A DNA stretch of 64,000 nt from Pycnococcus provasolii. Taxonomy: Eukaryota; Chlorophyta; Pseudoscourfieldiophyceae; Pseudoscourfieldiales; Pycnococcaceae. The DNA lies in the NCBI GenBank assembly GCA_938743325.2, contig OW568891.1, forward strand, positions 372,001-436,000, given 5' to 3'. Below the pieces are notes generated by a model that ran no database searches, was not told the DNA's origin, and saw only the letters and a program-made list of their open reading frames with translations. The translations under genes and the position numbers were made by a program. Of the stretch, positions 47,327-56,210 are shown piece after piece (the first letter of the stretch is position 1; each line of letters starts with the position of its first letter).

Positions 47327-50300
47327 ATGTGGTGGGCCAACATAAATGGCGGTGTCAGTGGTGCTCTGAGTGGTTGTGGTGCACGACAACTACTTCGCAG
47401 GGGACCCTTGTATTCGTATTCGCAACCATGTTCCACAACCTCGCTGCTTAGTCCAGGGCATCTGCACTCGGTGGTGGGTTCCCAGGGGGTGCGTACTACT
47501 CTGAGCAGTGGCTCTTCTCTGGATCGGAATCTGCGAGAATCAGACGGCGTCTTCTTACCTTCCGACCTTGCATCTTCGTATCCATCAGCGTATCAAGTCG
47601 TGCTTTCGCCTCTGTTGCGAAAGCACGACTCTTCCTCACGACGACCACTAGCCACATGCACGCACACACCTTTGAGGGGTACACGGAATCATACCTCTGC
47701 TTTCCCGTGGATTTGTTCAAGCCTTGGTATTCCTAAAAAGGAGTTCTGCACGACGCAGAGTACGACGCCGCCGCCGCCGGCATTTGGAGGTCAAATCGAA
47801 CAACTGCGTGTTGGTGAGGCAATCACGGAGGTCGTCGCACTGCCTGGCTCAGCCTCGGACGCAGACGCAACACAAGAGGTCGTGACGTTCGAAACGGGAC
47901 GCCTCGCCAAACAGTGCGACGGAAGTGTCGTCGTCACCGTCGGTGCGCTGTCCATGTTCGCAACCGTCGTGCGTGGAAGACCGCCAGCCATACCGTACGA
48001 AGATGGAGGCGTGCCACTGACTGTCGAGTATCGCGAGCCGCCGTCCGCACGTGGCGAATTCTACGGACGAAACCTGCGACGCCGAGAAGGAGGGCCACCG
48101 ACGGAACGAGAGGTGCTCGTCGGACGGGCCGTGGACAGGTGCCTAAGGCCACTCTTCCCAAAGAACGTCAAGGAGGAGATTCAGGTGACCATCACCGCCG
48201 TCTCCGACGACGGTGGTAGAGACACGCTGCCGTTCGCGGTGATGGCGGCGTCCGCGGCAATGCACCTATCCAACATTCCGTGGAACGGACCCGTCGGCGC
48301 ATCAACAGTCGCGGTGGGAAAGGATGACGCTATCATGGCATTCCCGCGTCTACCGTCCTGCTACCATGGCGACGACTTCCAGTCATACGCGGATGAGCTC
48401 TCTCCAAATCGCGCGGCGAATCCCGAGCACAACCCTGCAGCGATGATCGTGTCGTACGGAGGATTCGCGAACAGCGCGCTGATGATCGAGGCGTCGTCGC
48501 TTGGGAGGGAGAGCGGAGGTGTGCCCGACGACGTGGTGGTGAAAGCACTCGAGCTTGCGGCGTCAACGTCGGGGGAGATGATCGACGTGCAGCAGCGCCT
48601 CGCGGAACGAATCGGACGTGCTAAGGTGCGTAGCCTCGCGCCATCACTTCCAAGCAAGCTCATGGTGGAGACGGCTGAGGCGAAGGTGCGATCTGGCCTG
48701 CACATGGTGTACAGCGACGGGTCGCTCAGCAAGGCTGCGCGCAACGAGGGCGTCAGGGCGGTGAAGCGCAAATTCCTTCAGGCGGTGCAAAACGAGGAGA
48801 TCTACATGGCAACGGCGATGGGGAAAAGCACAGCTGACGTCAACATCAAGGAGGACATGCCCAGCCTGAAGGCGCGCTTGGACGACGCCGCCGCGGCTTT
48901 TGAAAAGGTGCACCGCCGCACGGTTCGCGACATGTTGCTTGGAAATGTCGATGGCAGCACGAGTGCGCCGACTCGCGTCGATGGGCGTGGCGCTCACGAG
49001 TTGCGCGCGCTGCACGTCGAGGCGCCGGTGGGCTTTGGCGATGACCGTGTCGTCGTCGGAGGTGGCGGTGCGCACGGTTCGTCCCTGTTCATGCGCGGGG
49101 AGACGCAGGTGGTAGGAAACGCCACGCTGGTGTTCCAGCCACGCCGCAATGAAGCGGAGGCGGCGGCAATGATGGCGGCGAGCGGCGACGGCCTCTTCAC
49201 CCGGCGTATGCGAAAGCGTGCGGTGGAACATTCCATGCACCGCGCACATCGAGATGCGCTCATCGCGTCGGCGCAGGCTGTGTCAGGTGTCGACTCGCTC
49301 AGCACAGCCGCCTCGACAATTCAAGAGAATGCCGAGGAGCTGTACGCGCCACTGCACGGCTTGCCGAGCACCGCGGGCGAGCTCGTGCTTCAGTACAACT
49401 TCCCCCCATACTGTACGAATGAGATTGGTCGTGTGGGAACGACAGGCCGCCGCGAGATGGGACATGGAAATCTCGCGGAACGCGCGCTCGCATCGCTGAT
49501 GCCCGTTCCGTATGCCACGGACGACCACATGTCGCTGCCCGTGCCATCATCCGACAGCCTCGGCGTGGACGTGGTTCCCGTGCCGTCGCCATTGTTCCCG
49601 TTCGCGGTTCGTGTGTCAGCGAATGTCATGAGCAGCAACGGATCGAGCAGTATGGCGGCTGTCTGCGCGGGAAGTCTCGCTCTTGCGGACGCGGGTGTGC
49701 CCATGCCAAGCGGTCATTGTGCTGGCATCAGCATAGGCCTGGTGATGGAGGAGGGTGAAGACGACGACATGGCTGACGACGCTGTGCTCGATTTCGGAGA
49801 CGAAAGCTCTGGGTCACAGCGGCAGCCGAAGCAGGACAACGCCACGGCGGAGAGGCGGTACCAAATCCTCGTCGATATACAGGGCCTTGAGGATGGCATG
49901 GGAGACATGGACTACAAGGTTGCAGGCACGGCGTCGGGGATCACGGCTATCCAGCTTGACGTAAAGCCTCAAATGGGTGTGCCTGTGCACATCCTTGGCG
50001 AGGCTCTGCGTGGCTTCGCGCGACCTACCCTCGACACGATCCTCCAGAAGATGAACGCCACCTGCCAACCTGCCGACGACGCGCATGCATCGCAGGCAAG
50101 GCGGAAGGCGCACGCTCCCATGGCTGGTCGCGTGGTGATCCCTCGTACGGCGGTGCCACGTCTCATCGGCCCGAATGGCTCTCGCGCGCGCCTGATTGAG
50201 GCGGAGAGTGGCGCGAAGCTTCGCGTGCGTTTGGATGGAAATGTTGACATCGTGGGTTCTGGCGAGCGCAGCTACGAGCACGCGAAGCGCCTCGTCACGC

Positions 50301-50671
50301 GCGTACTGAATGGCGGCCTTGACAAAGATGCGCTGTACATGGGCATCGTCACTCACGTTGCAGAGTACGCCGCCTTTGTGAAAATCCTGCGCCTTCTCGG
50401 CAACGAGATGCACGAAAATGAGACGCGCGATGAACTACCGAGCGATGCGTTCACGTCGTGCGGTGGCGTTGAGGGTATGGTGCACATAACGGAGGTAAGC
50501 GACGAAAAGCTCGCGTCGATTGACGAAGTTCTCAGAGTGAATCAGCTCGTGCGAACAAGAAGCTTAGGATGTGATGACATGGGAAATGTCTTGCTGAGCC
50601 TGAAAGGTTTGGAACCTCTGCATGCTCCTGCTGCTTCGTCGAGCGACGAGCGGCAGATTGGCTATGAGTAA
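47327..50671 (+). CDS. PNP: organellar polynucleotide phosphorylase
   Basis: A 1114-aa phosphorolytic 3'-5' exoribonuclease. About 160 N-terminal residues rich in Ser, Arg and Thr precede the first RNase PH domain (from about 165; VVVTVGALSMFATVVRGRP, LTVEYREPPSARGEFYGRN, VDRCLRPLFPKN), fitting an organelle transit peptide. The second RNase PH domain (about 555-920) has GSSLFMRGETQV, YNFPPYCTNEIGRVG, REMGHGNLAERAL, SNGSSSMAAVCAGSLAL and GDMDYKVAGTASGITA with the catalytic acidic residues. A KH domain (from about 931; RLIGPNGSR GXXG loop) and an S1 domain (from about 1003; YMGIVTHVAEYAAFVKIL, GMVHITEVS) bind RNA. The length exceeds bacterial PNPase (about 710) because of the leader and insertions. 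Plastid or mitochondrion cannot be decided. TGTAA at 50700. Confidence 0.95.
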   Translation: MWWANINGGVSGALSGCGARQLLRRGPLYSYSQPCSTTSLLSPGHLHSVVGSQGVRTTLSSGSSLDRNLRESDGVFLPSDLASSYPSAYQVVLSPLLRKHDSSSRRPLATCTHTPLRGTRNHTSAFPWICSSLGIPKKEFCTTQSTTPPPPAFGGQIEQLRVGEAITEVVALPGSASDADATQEVVTFETGRLAKQCDGSVVVTVGALSMFATVVRGRPPAIPYEDGGVPLTVEYREPPSARGEFYGRNLRRREGGPPTEREVLVGRAVDRCLRPLFPKNVKEEIQVTITAVSDDGGRDTLPFAVMAASAAMHLSNIPWNGPVGASTVAVGKDDAIMAFPRLPSCYHGDDFQSYADELSPNRAANPEHNPAAMIVSYGGFANSALMIEASSLGRESGGVPDDVVVKALELAASTSGEMIDVQQRLAERIGRAKVRSLAPSLPSKLMVETAEAKVRSGLHMVYSDGSLSKAARNEGVRAVKRKFLQAVQNEEIYMATAMGKSTADVNIKEDMPSLKARLDDAAAAFEKVHRRTVRDMLLGNVDGSTSAPTRVDGRGAHELRALHVEAPVGFGDDRVVVGGGGAHGSSLFMRGETQVVGNATLVFQPRRNEAEAAAMMAASGDGLFTRRMRKRAVEHSMHRAHRDALIASAQAVSGVDSLSTAASTIQENAEELYAPLHGLPSTAGELVLQYNFPPYCTNEIGRVGTTGRREMGHGNLAERALASLMPVPYATDDHMSLPVPSSDSLGVDVVPVPSPLFPFAVRVSANVMSSNGSSSMAAVCAGSLALADAGVPMPSGHCAGISIGLVMEEGEDDDMADDAVLDFGDESSGSQRQPKQDNATAERRYQILVDIQGLEDGMGDMDYKVAGTASGITAIQLDVKPQMGVPVHILGEALRGFARPTLDTILQKMNATCQPADDAHASQARRKAHAPMAGRVVIPRTAVPRLIGPNGSRARLIEAESGAKLRVRLDGNVDIVGSGERSYEHAKRLVTRVLNGGLDKDALYMGIVTHVAEYAAFVKILRLLGNEMHENETRDELPSDAFTSCGGVEGMVHITEVSDEKLASIDEVLRVNQLVRTRSLGCDDMGNVLLSLKGLEPLHAPAASSSDERQIGYE

Positions 50672-50802
50672 GAAAGTATTTATCTTGTGTACTGGATAAT
50701 GTAAATAATACTTGCAAATTGAAAAAGAAACACCTTGATGACTTGTTGAAAATCACAATTCCGTCCGCCTTGAGGCATGGAATCCATCGATCGTTACCCA
50801 CC

Positions 50803-51777
50803 CTATGTCACATTGCACTTGTCGTCTTCCTCTTGCTCCTCCTCCTCCTCCTCCTCGTCGTCCTCCTCGTCGTCGATGTCGAGCTCGCACACATGCACCG
50901 CATATCGCCTCGCCGAGGAGGAATCCATCAGATCCGGATCACCATAAGGACCAACAAATCGTAAAACGAAGTTCGTGTAGTTCCATTTAGCCTGTATTCC
51001 CTTCTCGAGGAGCCCAGCGACAATGCGATCCCGAATGTACTTTGAGCCCTGTGGTTCCCCTTCCCACGTCGGGCGGACCCTCTCCGGCAAAACGAGATGG
51101 TCGAAGAGTGACGATTGCTTTGCTTGAAAGAAGTCTCCAATAGACGCGCGCTCATAATGCGTCCACAGTCGTGTCAGTTGTGGATTTTGATCACCTTCCA
51201 TCGGATCATTTCCATCAGCTGGATTTGTTGCTACCACAAATGACATTTTCTCGACCGTCGAATTTAAAAACTCATCTGAAATCGATTTGACGGCGTCGTC
51301 GGCGAGGGCGTTCCGCGTGACGTGCTGGCGGAAGCGGCGCTTTCGAAAGGGGTCGTCATCGACGAATTGAAAGGCAGATGGTTGCACGTCGCATCCTAGA
51401 AAGTCGATCACGGATGCCGCCTCCGCGGCTTCGAGAGGCGCCTCCACCAATAGGCTTCCCGAGCGCAGATACTCACACGCAAACTCCGCCGCTGCGCGCG
51501 AAAAGGCAAAGTGATTGAATGTGCACCTTTTCTTCTCGCCATCTGACCAGCGCCCTTCGAGCTTTGTGAGGATCGTCGTTGCCTTGCGCTCCTGGATCGC
51601 TTTCACCGCCACTCTCATGATGAGCGTGTCATCTTCACGTGCAGCGCCACCATCCCCACGCGAGCGCTTTGCACCGACTTTGGTCTTCTTCTTCGTCGAC
51701 GCAGGCGCTTGTGGTCCGTTGCCGAAATGGAACGTCAGTGTGACGTCGTCGTCGTTCGCGAGGAGGGAAGGCGACAT
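50803..51777 (-). CDS. hypothetical protein, possible BTB/T1-like N-terminal fold
   Basis: A 324-aa protein starting MSPSLLANDDDVTL. After a basic patch (KKKTKVGAKRSRGDGG) residues about 50-130 show a weak BTB/T1-like pattern: TILTKLEGRW, then FNHFAFSRAAAEFACEYLRSG, then EAAEAASVIDFLG. The central and C-terminal parts include a conserved-looking segment (GSKYIRDRIVAGLLEKGIQ, WNYTNFVLRFVGPYGDPDLM). The protein ends in a long Asp/Glu run from a CTC/CTT-rich tract. I do not recognise the family; potassium-channel-tetramerisation-like proteins are one possibility. Convergent with PNPase. Confidence 0.65.
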   Translation of the reverse strand: MSPSLLANDDDVTLTFHFGNGPQAPASTKKKTKVGAKRSRGDGGAAREDDTLIMRVAVKAIQERKATTILTKLEGRWSDGEKKRCTFNHFAFSRAAAEFACEYLRSGSLLVEAPLEAAEAASVIDFLGCDVQPSAFQFVDDDPFRKRRFRQHVTRNALADDAVKSISDEFLNSTVEKMSFVVATNPADGNDPMEGDQNPQLTRLWTHYERASIGDFFQAKQSSLFDHLVLPERVRPTWEGEPQGSKYIRDRIVAGLLEKGIQAKWNYTNFVLRFVGPYGDPDLMDSSSARRYAVHVCELDIDDEEDDEEEEEEEQEEDDKCNVT

Positions 51778-52085
51778 GGATTGCTGGATGGGTGGCAGGG
51801 TAGGAGTGCGTGATGAGAGGTCAAATGTCAAATCAAATCGGCGAGCGCGAAAGATCAGCGAAAGGACCCCCAATCCAACCCCCAATGAAAAGCGTCGCAG
51901 ACTAAAAATTGTTATATTTTTGTACGTTCAAGGATCCATGTAAAGAATTAATTGTACAGTAGTTCTTTTAAGTAAATTTTATGGCTGGTCAGGTAGCTGA
52001 GTGGTGAATGGTGTGAATGGACAAGGTCCTTTGTTGGACAAAAGTAAAAGTACATTCCATTACTGAATCTTAGGCTTGTTTTTGC
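51778..52085. other. intergenic region
   Basis: 308 bp between the start of the hypothetical gene and the stop of the next carrier gene. AT-richer; nothing recognised. Confidence 0.4.
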
Positions 52086-53342
52086 TCACCGAAGCTTTTC
52101 CGCGGCAAATTCATACGCGGTGAAACGTGTGGCTGAGACGATAAATGCACGGCATACTGTGGGGAGTGTGCCAACGTACAGCGCTCGTATGCCACCTGAT
52201 TTGAACATCTTGCGTGCCTTGGCAAGCGCCCCTCCGGACCACGGCTGTATACCCGGCGAAGGTCTCGCGGCGATTACGTGAAGCGGTTGCGCCTGCACTC
52301 TTGTCTTGATGACGTCCAGGGGAACTGCGCCCAGCCACGACGATGCGCCGGATATCGCACCGGCGATGGGCGTGGCAAACGTTTCCGAGACGTTCTCGAC
52401 GATGAGCGGCTTGAGGTTTTCGTAGACGCCAAAGTACGTGAAGAAGAATGCAGATTCGCGGAGCATGTTGACGGACAGGCCCGTCCACAACGCCCTTGGC
52501 CCCGCACGTTCGACGACGTCGACGAGCGTGGTGTACGCCGAGCGAGGCACCTTTGTTTTCATCTTGAGCGCGTGCGCGTGCGACTTTTCGCAGAGTCCCG
52601 CGGCTGTGTGGTGGAACGGCAAGTTTGTGTTTGCGACGGCTGCGAACGCCGCCGCTTTGCTTCCCGCGCTGAGCAGCGTTCTCGTGCGAATTTGTGCGCC
52701 GGTGATTTGGCTTTGTATTTTGATGATTTCGAAAGGCGTGGAGACGAAAGCCGTGACTGGCCCGACGAGCGCTCCTGCGACGAAGGGTCTCCACCCTCCG
52801 ACGGTTTGGTTTCCCATGGCTTGGTCCACTCGTTTTCTCCACATCCCGAACGCGGGGAACGTGAGCGCGTTGAGTATGGTCATGCTGAAGAGTGGAGATG
52901 CGATCCCTCTGTACGTGCCCACGATACCCTCCGTTCGCATCATTTGGAACGCTATGCGCGACACGGGCACGCCAGGGCTGACGTGCGTTCTATTTTTGAG
53001 TGCGTCGAGCGGGTATCCGATAATCGTTCCAACGACGCCGGAGACGCAGCCCGCGAGCGCCTCCGACGACGCGTTACGCGAACCCACACGACGCGGAAGA
53101 CCACCGGGTGACCCCGTACTCCCTAAGTGCGTAGATTGAGATGACGACGAAGAAGGAGATGATGAAGAAGGAGATGATGACGAAGAAGAAGACGAAGTAG
53201 CCGCCGCAAGTCCCAAGCCACTAACACCAATACCACCAAAGGAGAGACCAATGGTGAGCGCGGGATTTACAGGCATGGTAACTCCATTAATGTCCTGGAG
53301 GGGCACACCGAGACGCACTGACGAAGACGCTTGACGCGACAT
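52086..53342 (-). CDS. mitochondrial carrier (SLC25) family protein
   Basis: A 418-aa protein from the ATG at 53342 (MSRQASSS); the frame is open further upstream but that part looks non-coding. All three carrier signatures are canonical: YPLDALKNR, TPFEIIKIQSQ and VPLDVIKTRVQ. The protein is longer than usual because of a Ser-rich N-terminal block (about residues 50-75, from a CTTCTT-type repeat) and an inserted loop before the second half (about residues 220-270). Helix motifs such as GTYRGIASPLFS, ALWTGLSVNMLRESAFFFTYFGVYE and ALYVGTLPTVCRAF are typical. The pattern resembles carnitine/ornithine-type carriers, but the substrate cannot be assigned. Confidence 0.9.
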   Translation of the reverse strand: MSRQASSSVRLGVPLQDINGVTMPVNPALTIGLSFGGIGVSGLGLAAATSSSSSSSSPSSSSPSSSSSQSTHLGSTGSPGGLPRRVGSRNASSEALAGCVSGVVGTIIGYPLDALKNRTHVSPGVPVSRIAFQMMRTEGIVGTYRGIASPLFSMTILNALTFPAFGMWRKRVDQAMGNQTVGGWRPFVAGALVGPVTAFVSTPFEIIKIQSQITGAQIRTRTLLSAGSKAAAFAAVANTNLPFHHTAAGLCEKSHAHALKMKTKVPRSAYTTLVDVVERAGPRALWTGLSVNMLRESAFFFTYFGVYENLKPLIVENVSETFATPIAGAISGASSWLGAVPLDVIKTRVQAQPLHVIAARPSPGIQPWSGGALAKARKMFKSGGIRALYVGTLPTVCRAFIVSATRFTAYEFAAEKLR

Positions 53343-54294
53343 GACAGGACAGGACAGGACAGGTGTGTTTTGTGATGTGATCTGCCCTGATGGCGAAGTT
53401 CGCGGGCAGGTCTGATGAGTGGCTCGGGAGGCTTGATCAAAGTCCCCCCAGGCAGAAGTCTGAAGTCTCCCGGGCCCCCCCCCAGGGACAGATTTCTCCA
53501 TCGAGAGAGATGCCATCGGGCGAAGAAGAAGGGCATCTCCCCTGGCATCCATCCCTCCATCCAGACGCTCATTTGTCGTGCGCTCCTGAGTGACAAGCCT
53601 GATGATGACCGCGACTTCCGTGGACCCGTTCTTCTTCAGTGAGTTCGCCGGATTCGGGGGGATGCGTCGTTGAACTTTTCTCCATGGTGGGGAAACTACA
53701 GTAGGTTGAGGTTTGAGATGGGCCCGGTTTGGTGGGAACTCGTGGTGGGTGGGTGTGGGGCGGGCCTCGGTGAGCATTGACGCTGACGCTCGCGCCTCCA
53801 GTCGCGACGACGCGGCTGACGAGGCTGCGTACACGAAAAATATGTGCTCCTCGCTACTTAAGTACTTCACGTTCGCGATCACGGTGTCACGACGCACTAC
53901 CGCGTCACAGCGTCACCTTCGACCAAAAAGGTATGAGGAGACGCGTCTTACGCGCGAGGAACTACTGAGCGCTCTTGTGGGTCTCCTAGAGACGCACAGC
54001 GCCGTCATTCCGCCGAGACGAAATGCACCTGAGAGATAGAGTCATAAAAGGGCGAACAAGGAGGTGAAAGTGATATTACAAAAAAAGCTGGCTGAAAAGA
54101 GTCTGCCGCTGTCTCCCTAACCCTAACCCTAAGTTGGCAAGTCTGTTGACAATCGTGGCCTTTACCATCGAGTCTTCGACGAAACGCGTGTACTACTACT
54201 GCCCGAGTTCCCCCTCGGGATTCGGTTACTTTGAGGTGGTTGTTCGTTGCGTCATTTATCATTGTTGTTTACATATAGTAGTCATACAAAACCT
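53343..54294. other. intergenic region upstream of carrier gene
   Basis: 952 bp. Holds an ACAGG repeat (53343-53363) next to the start codon, a poly-C tract (53472-53484) and CCCTAA units (54115-54133). A plus-strand frame at 53713-54039 shows no domain. No gene supported. Confidence 0.5.
54115..54133 (-). repeat. interstitial (CCCTAA)3
   Basis: Three perfect units in the stretch between a carrier gene start and the stop of the PPIL2-like gene. Confidence 0.85.
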
Positions 54295-55461
54295 TCACCA
54301 GCCGGCGAAGTCGCCGAAACCGCTGCCAATAACGTGTTTCGCCTTCTTCGCGACAGGTCGTTGTTCGTTGTCCGCGTCGGCGGAAGAGTCAGGACGACGA
54401 ATTTGCGTTTGGAAGTACCGGCCAACGCCCGAGACGTTCGCAGACCTCGACGCCTTTTCCGTCTCTTGCTCTTCGCGCCAACGGCGCTGCCACGTGATGC
54501 CTCCGTCGCGCGATACGAGCGCATCGCCGTCAAACTCCTCCCTTGCTGCCGCGGCAGGTGCATTTGTTGTTCGCGCAGGCTCCTCCTTCTCCTCCTTCTC
54601 CTCCTCTTTCGTAGCAGCCGCCTCGCTTGCCGACTTCGCGGTTGCTTTTGTCGACGGTGCTGCAGTCGCCGCCGCCGCCGCCGCGGTCGCCGCCGCGCGC
54701 GCCGCAGTCGCCGCCGCGCCGCCAGCAGCCTTCGCCACCTCGCCCCCGCGCAGTGCCGCAAGCAGTCGCCCTCCGTCGCCGCCTAGACTGGAGGCGTTGA
54801 CGTTTCCGTTCGCCGCAGGCGCGGTCGCGCCCTCTGACGGCGGCACCTCCAGCTTTCTGCGAATGAAGTCGAAGTTCTCTACGCTGATGGTTTCCGCCTC
54901 CTTTCGCGGGTCCTGCAGAGTGATGAGGTGTTCCTTTGGTATGAACGGCTTCGTCTCGTCGATGAGGTCGACGTATCTCTTCGGCTTTAATACGAGTTCG
55001 CTGACAGCTGCGTAGTCGTAAACGTTCCCCGTCGCTTTGTTGGCGACAACGTGCGAGTGCGCGGTGAACGTCTTGGCAAGGATTGGGCACTGGTACGCGT
55101 GCGTTCCCAAAGCATGGTCATCCTTCGAGTTTGTTGCTGTTCCTCCTGCACCTCTGTCGTCCACCTCAGCCGGCGTGAAGTGCAGTGCCGTGAGTTCTTT
55201 GATAGCGAGTGGTAGTCCCGTGACGGGGTTACGTTGGTACTTGGCCAAGAATGGCATGATGGCCGTTATTTCAAAGATGTGTCCTTGTGGCGAGCAGAAC
55301 GGCGCGTTGAAAGGCAACAAAGACAAACTGCAGTGTGACAACGGCAGGAGACGTGATTTCGATGAGTTCAGAGTAAGTGAAGTATTGGATTTGGAAGTTC
55401 CCGCGGAGATGCGTTCCGCTTGGGAGACGAACAGACGGTCTTTCCCACGCGTCTTGCCCAT
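54295..55461 (-). CDS. PPIL2-like U-box protein lacking the cyclophilin domain
   Basis: A 388-aa protein. The N-terminus follows PPIL2/CYC4 closely: MGKTRGKDRLFVSQAE, then SHCSLSLLPFNAPFCSPQGHIFE, IMPFLAKYQRNPVTGLPL, YQCPILAKTFTAHSHVVANK, TGNVYDYAAVSEL and HLITLQDPRK. This is the U-box of a spliceosome-associated ubiquitin ligase. The C-terminus also matches family members (SGVGRYFQ, GSGFGDFAGW). In PPIL2 a complete peptidyl-prolyl isomerase domain lies between these parts; here it is replaced by a short Ala/Glu/Lys-rich linker (about residues 225-320). No cyclophilin motif such as FxxxxxxFMxQGGD is present. The frame is continuous and both ends are kept, so the gene looks intact, not broken. 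Nuclear U-box ligase activity is inferred from family. Confidence 0.85.
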   Translation of the reverse strand: MGKTRGKDRLFVSQAERISAGTSKSNTSLTLNSSKSRLLPLSHCSLSLLPFNAPFCSPQGHIFEITAIMPFLAKYQRNPVTGLPLAIKELTALHFTPAEVDDRGAGGTATNSKDDHALGTHAYQCPILAKTFTAHSHVVANKATGNVYDYAAVSELVLKPKRYVDLIDETKPFIPKEHLITLQDPRKEAETISVENFDFIRRKLEVPPSEGATAPAANGNVNASSLGGDGGRLLAALRGGEVAKAAGGAAATAARAAATAAAAAATAAPSTKATAKSASEAAATKEEEKEEKEEPARTTNAPAAAAREEFDGDALVSRDGGITWQRRWREEQETEKASRSANVSGVGRYFQTQIRRPDSSADADNEQRPVAKKAKHVIGSGFGDFAGW

Positions 55462-55600
55462 GATAATGATATGATATGATTGGGAGAAGGGAAGATGGGA
55501 AGGGCGCCGCCGCCGATGACGACGGTAATCTCAAAAAGAGGGGATGGAGGACTGGATGGAGGGGGAGGAGGGGGAGAAGGGGAGGGGAGGGGAGGGAGCC

Positions 55601-55671
55601 GTAACCCTAACCCTAACACCCTTACCCCCAAACCCTAACACCCTAACCCTAACACCCTAACCCCCAAACCC
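55601..55671 (-). repeat. degenerate CCCTAA / CCCTAACA array
   Basis: About ten CCCTAA-type units, several as the variant ACCCTAACACCC, ending nine bases before the target-site copy of the adjacent MITE. Confidence 0.9.
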
Positions 55672-55686
55672 GAACCGTACCTATTC

Positions 55687-55934
55687 CAAGGGCATATTAA
55701 CGTATGGGCCGGTCACTCCCGTTGGGCCCCGTTGAAGCAAGGCCAGGGAACCGGGGTTAGGGAAATCCATGCGGGGAATGGTCGAATGGAGGATTCATTT
55801 TGTCGGGGGTGCGTTGGGACGATTTTTCTAAGGGTAGTTGGAGGTTGGAGAGGTTGCCTTGATCAAACCCCGGTTCCCTGGCCTTGCTTCAACCCTTGGT
55901 AGGAGTGACCGGCCCATACGTTAATATGCCCTTG
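55687..55934. mobile_element. foldback MITE, probably hAT-type
   Basis: A 248-bp element with long terminal inverted repeats. The outer 33 bp of each arm are identical (starting CAAGGGCATATTAACGTATG); after a divergent stretch of about 10-15 bp a further 28 bp pair perfectly (ending ACCGGGGTT). It is flanked by a direct CCTATTC (55680-55686 and 55935-55941), possibly an 8-bp target duplication if one base is shared. The end CAAGG fits the YARNG rule of hAT transposons. There is no coding capacity, so it is non-autonomous. The nearly perfect arms suggest a fairly young insertion. Confidence 0.8.
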
Positions 55935-56210
55935 CCTATTCCATTCAAAGACCGATCCCTTCTAAACATTTCTATCCTCCCGGTAACATACCGGAGGAAA
56001 AGCGCCTAATCTCTCTCCGAATGACGCGTCCCAGGGAACTTCCAAATCCCAATCCCCTCAGAAATCAGCCCAGGGTGGAGGGGGGGAGTGAGGTGGCACA
56101 GCCCCCTTGGTGCTTGTTGTTTTGTTTTGTTGTTGTTGGCGACGGACGACACACATTTCGGGTATTCCTCGAAGGTATTTCTTGTACCTTTAGTTGGTTG
56201 CTTGATAAGA

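Larger units (their letters stand above)
55462..56210. other. divergent promoter region with telomere-like array and MITE
   Basis: 749 bp between the PPIL2-like and PA-TM-RING genes. A GGGGA-rich tract (55558-55597), a CCCTAA array (55601-55671) and a foldback element (55687-55934) fill most of it. Confidence 0.7.

Noticed and set aside
53343-53897. N-terminal extension of the second mitochondrial carrier
   Set aside because: The extra residues cover an ACAGG microsatellite and a poly-C tract and look non-coding.
53713-54039. 108-residue plus-strand frame in the carrier upstream region
   Set aside because: No recognisable motif and no conserved look; chance open frame.
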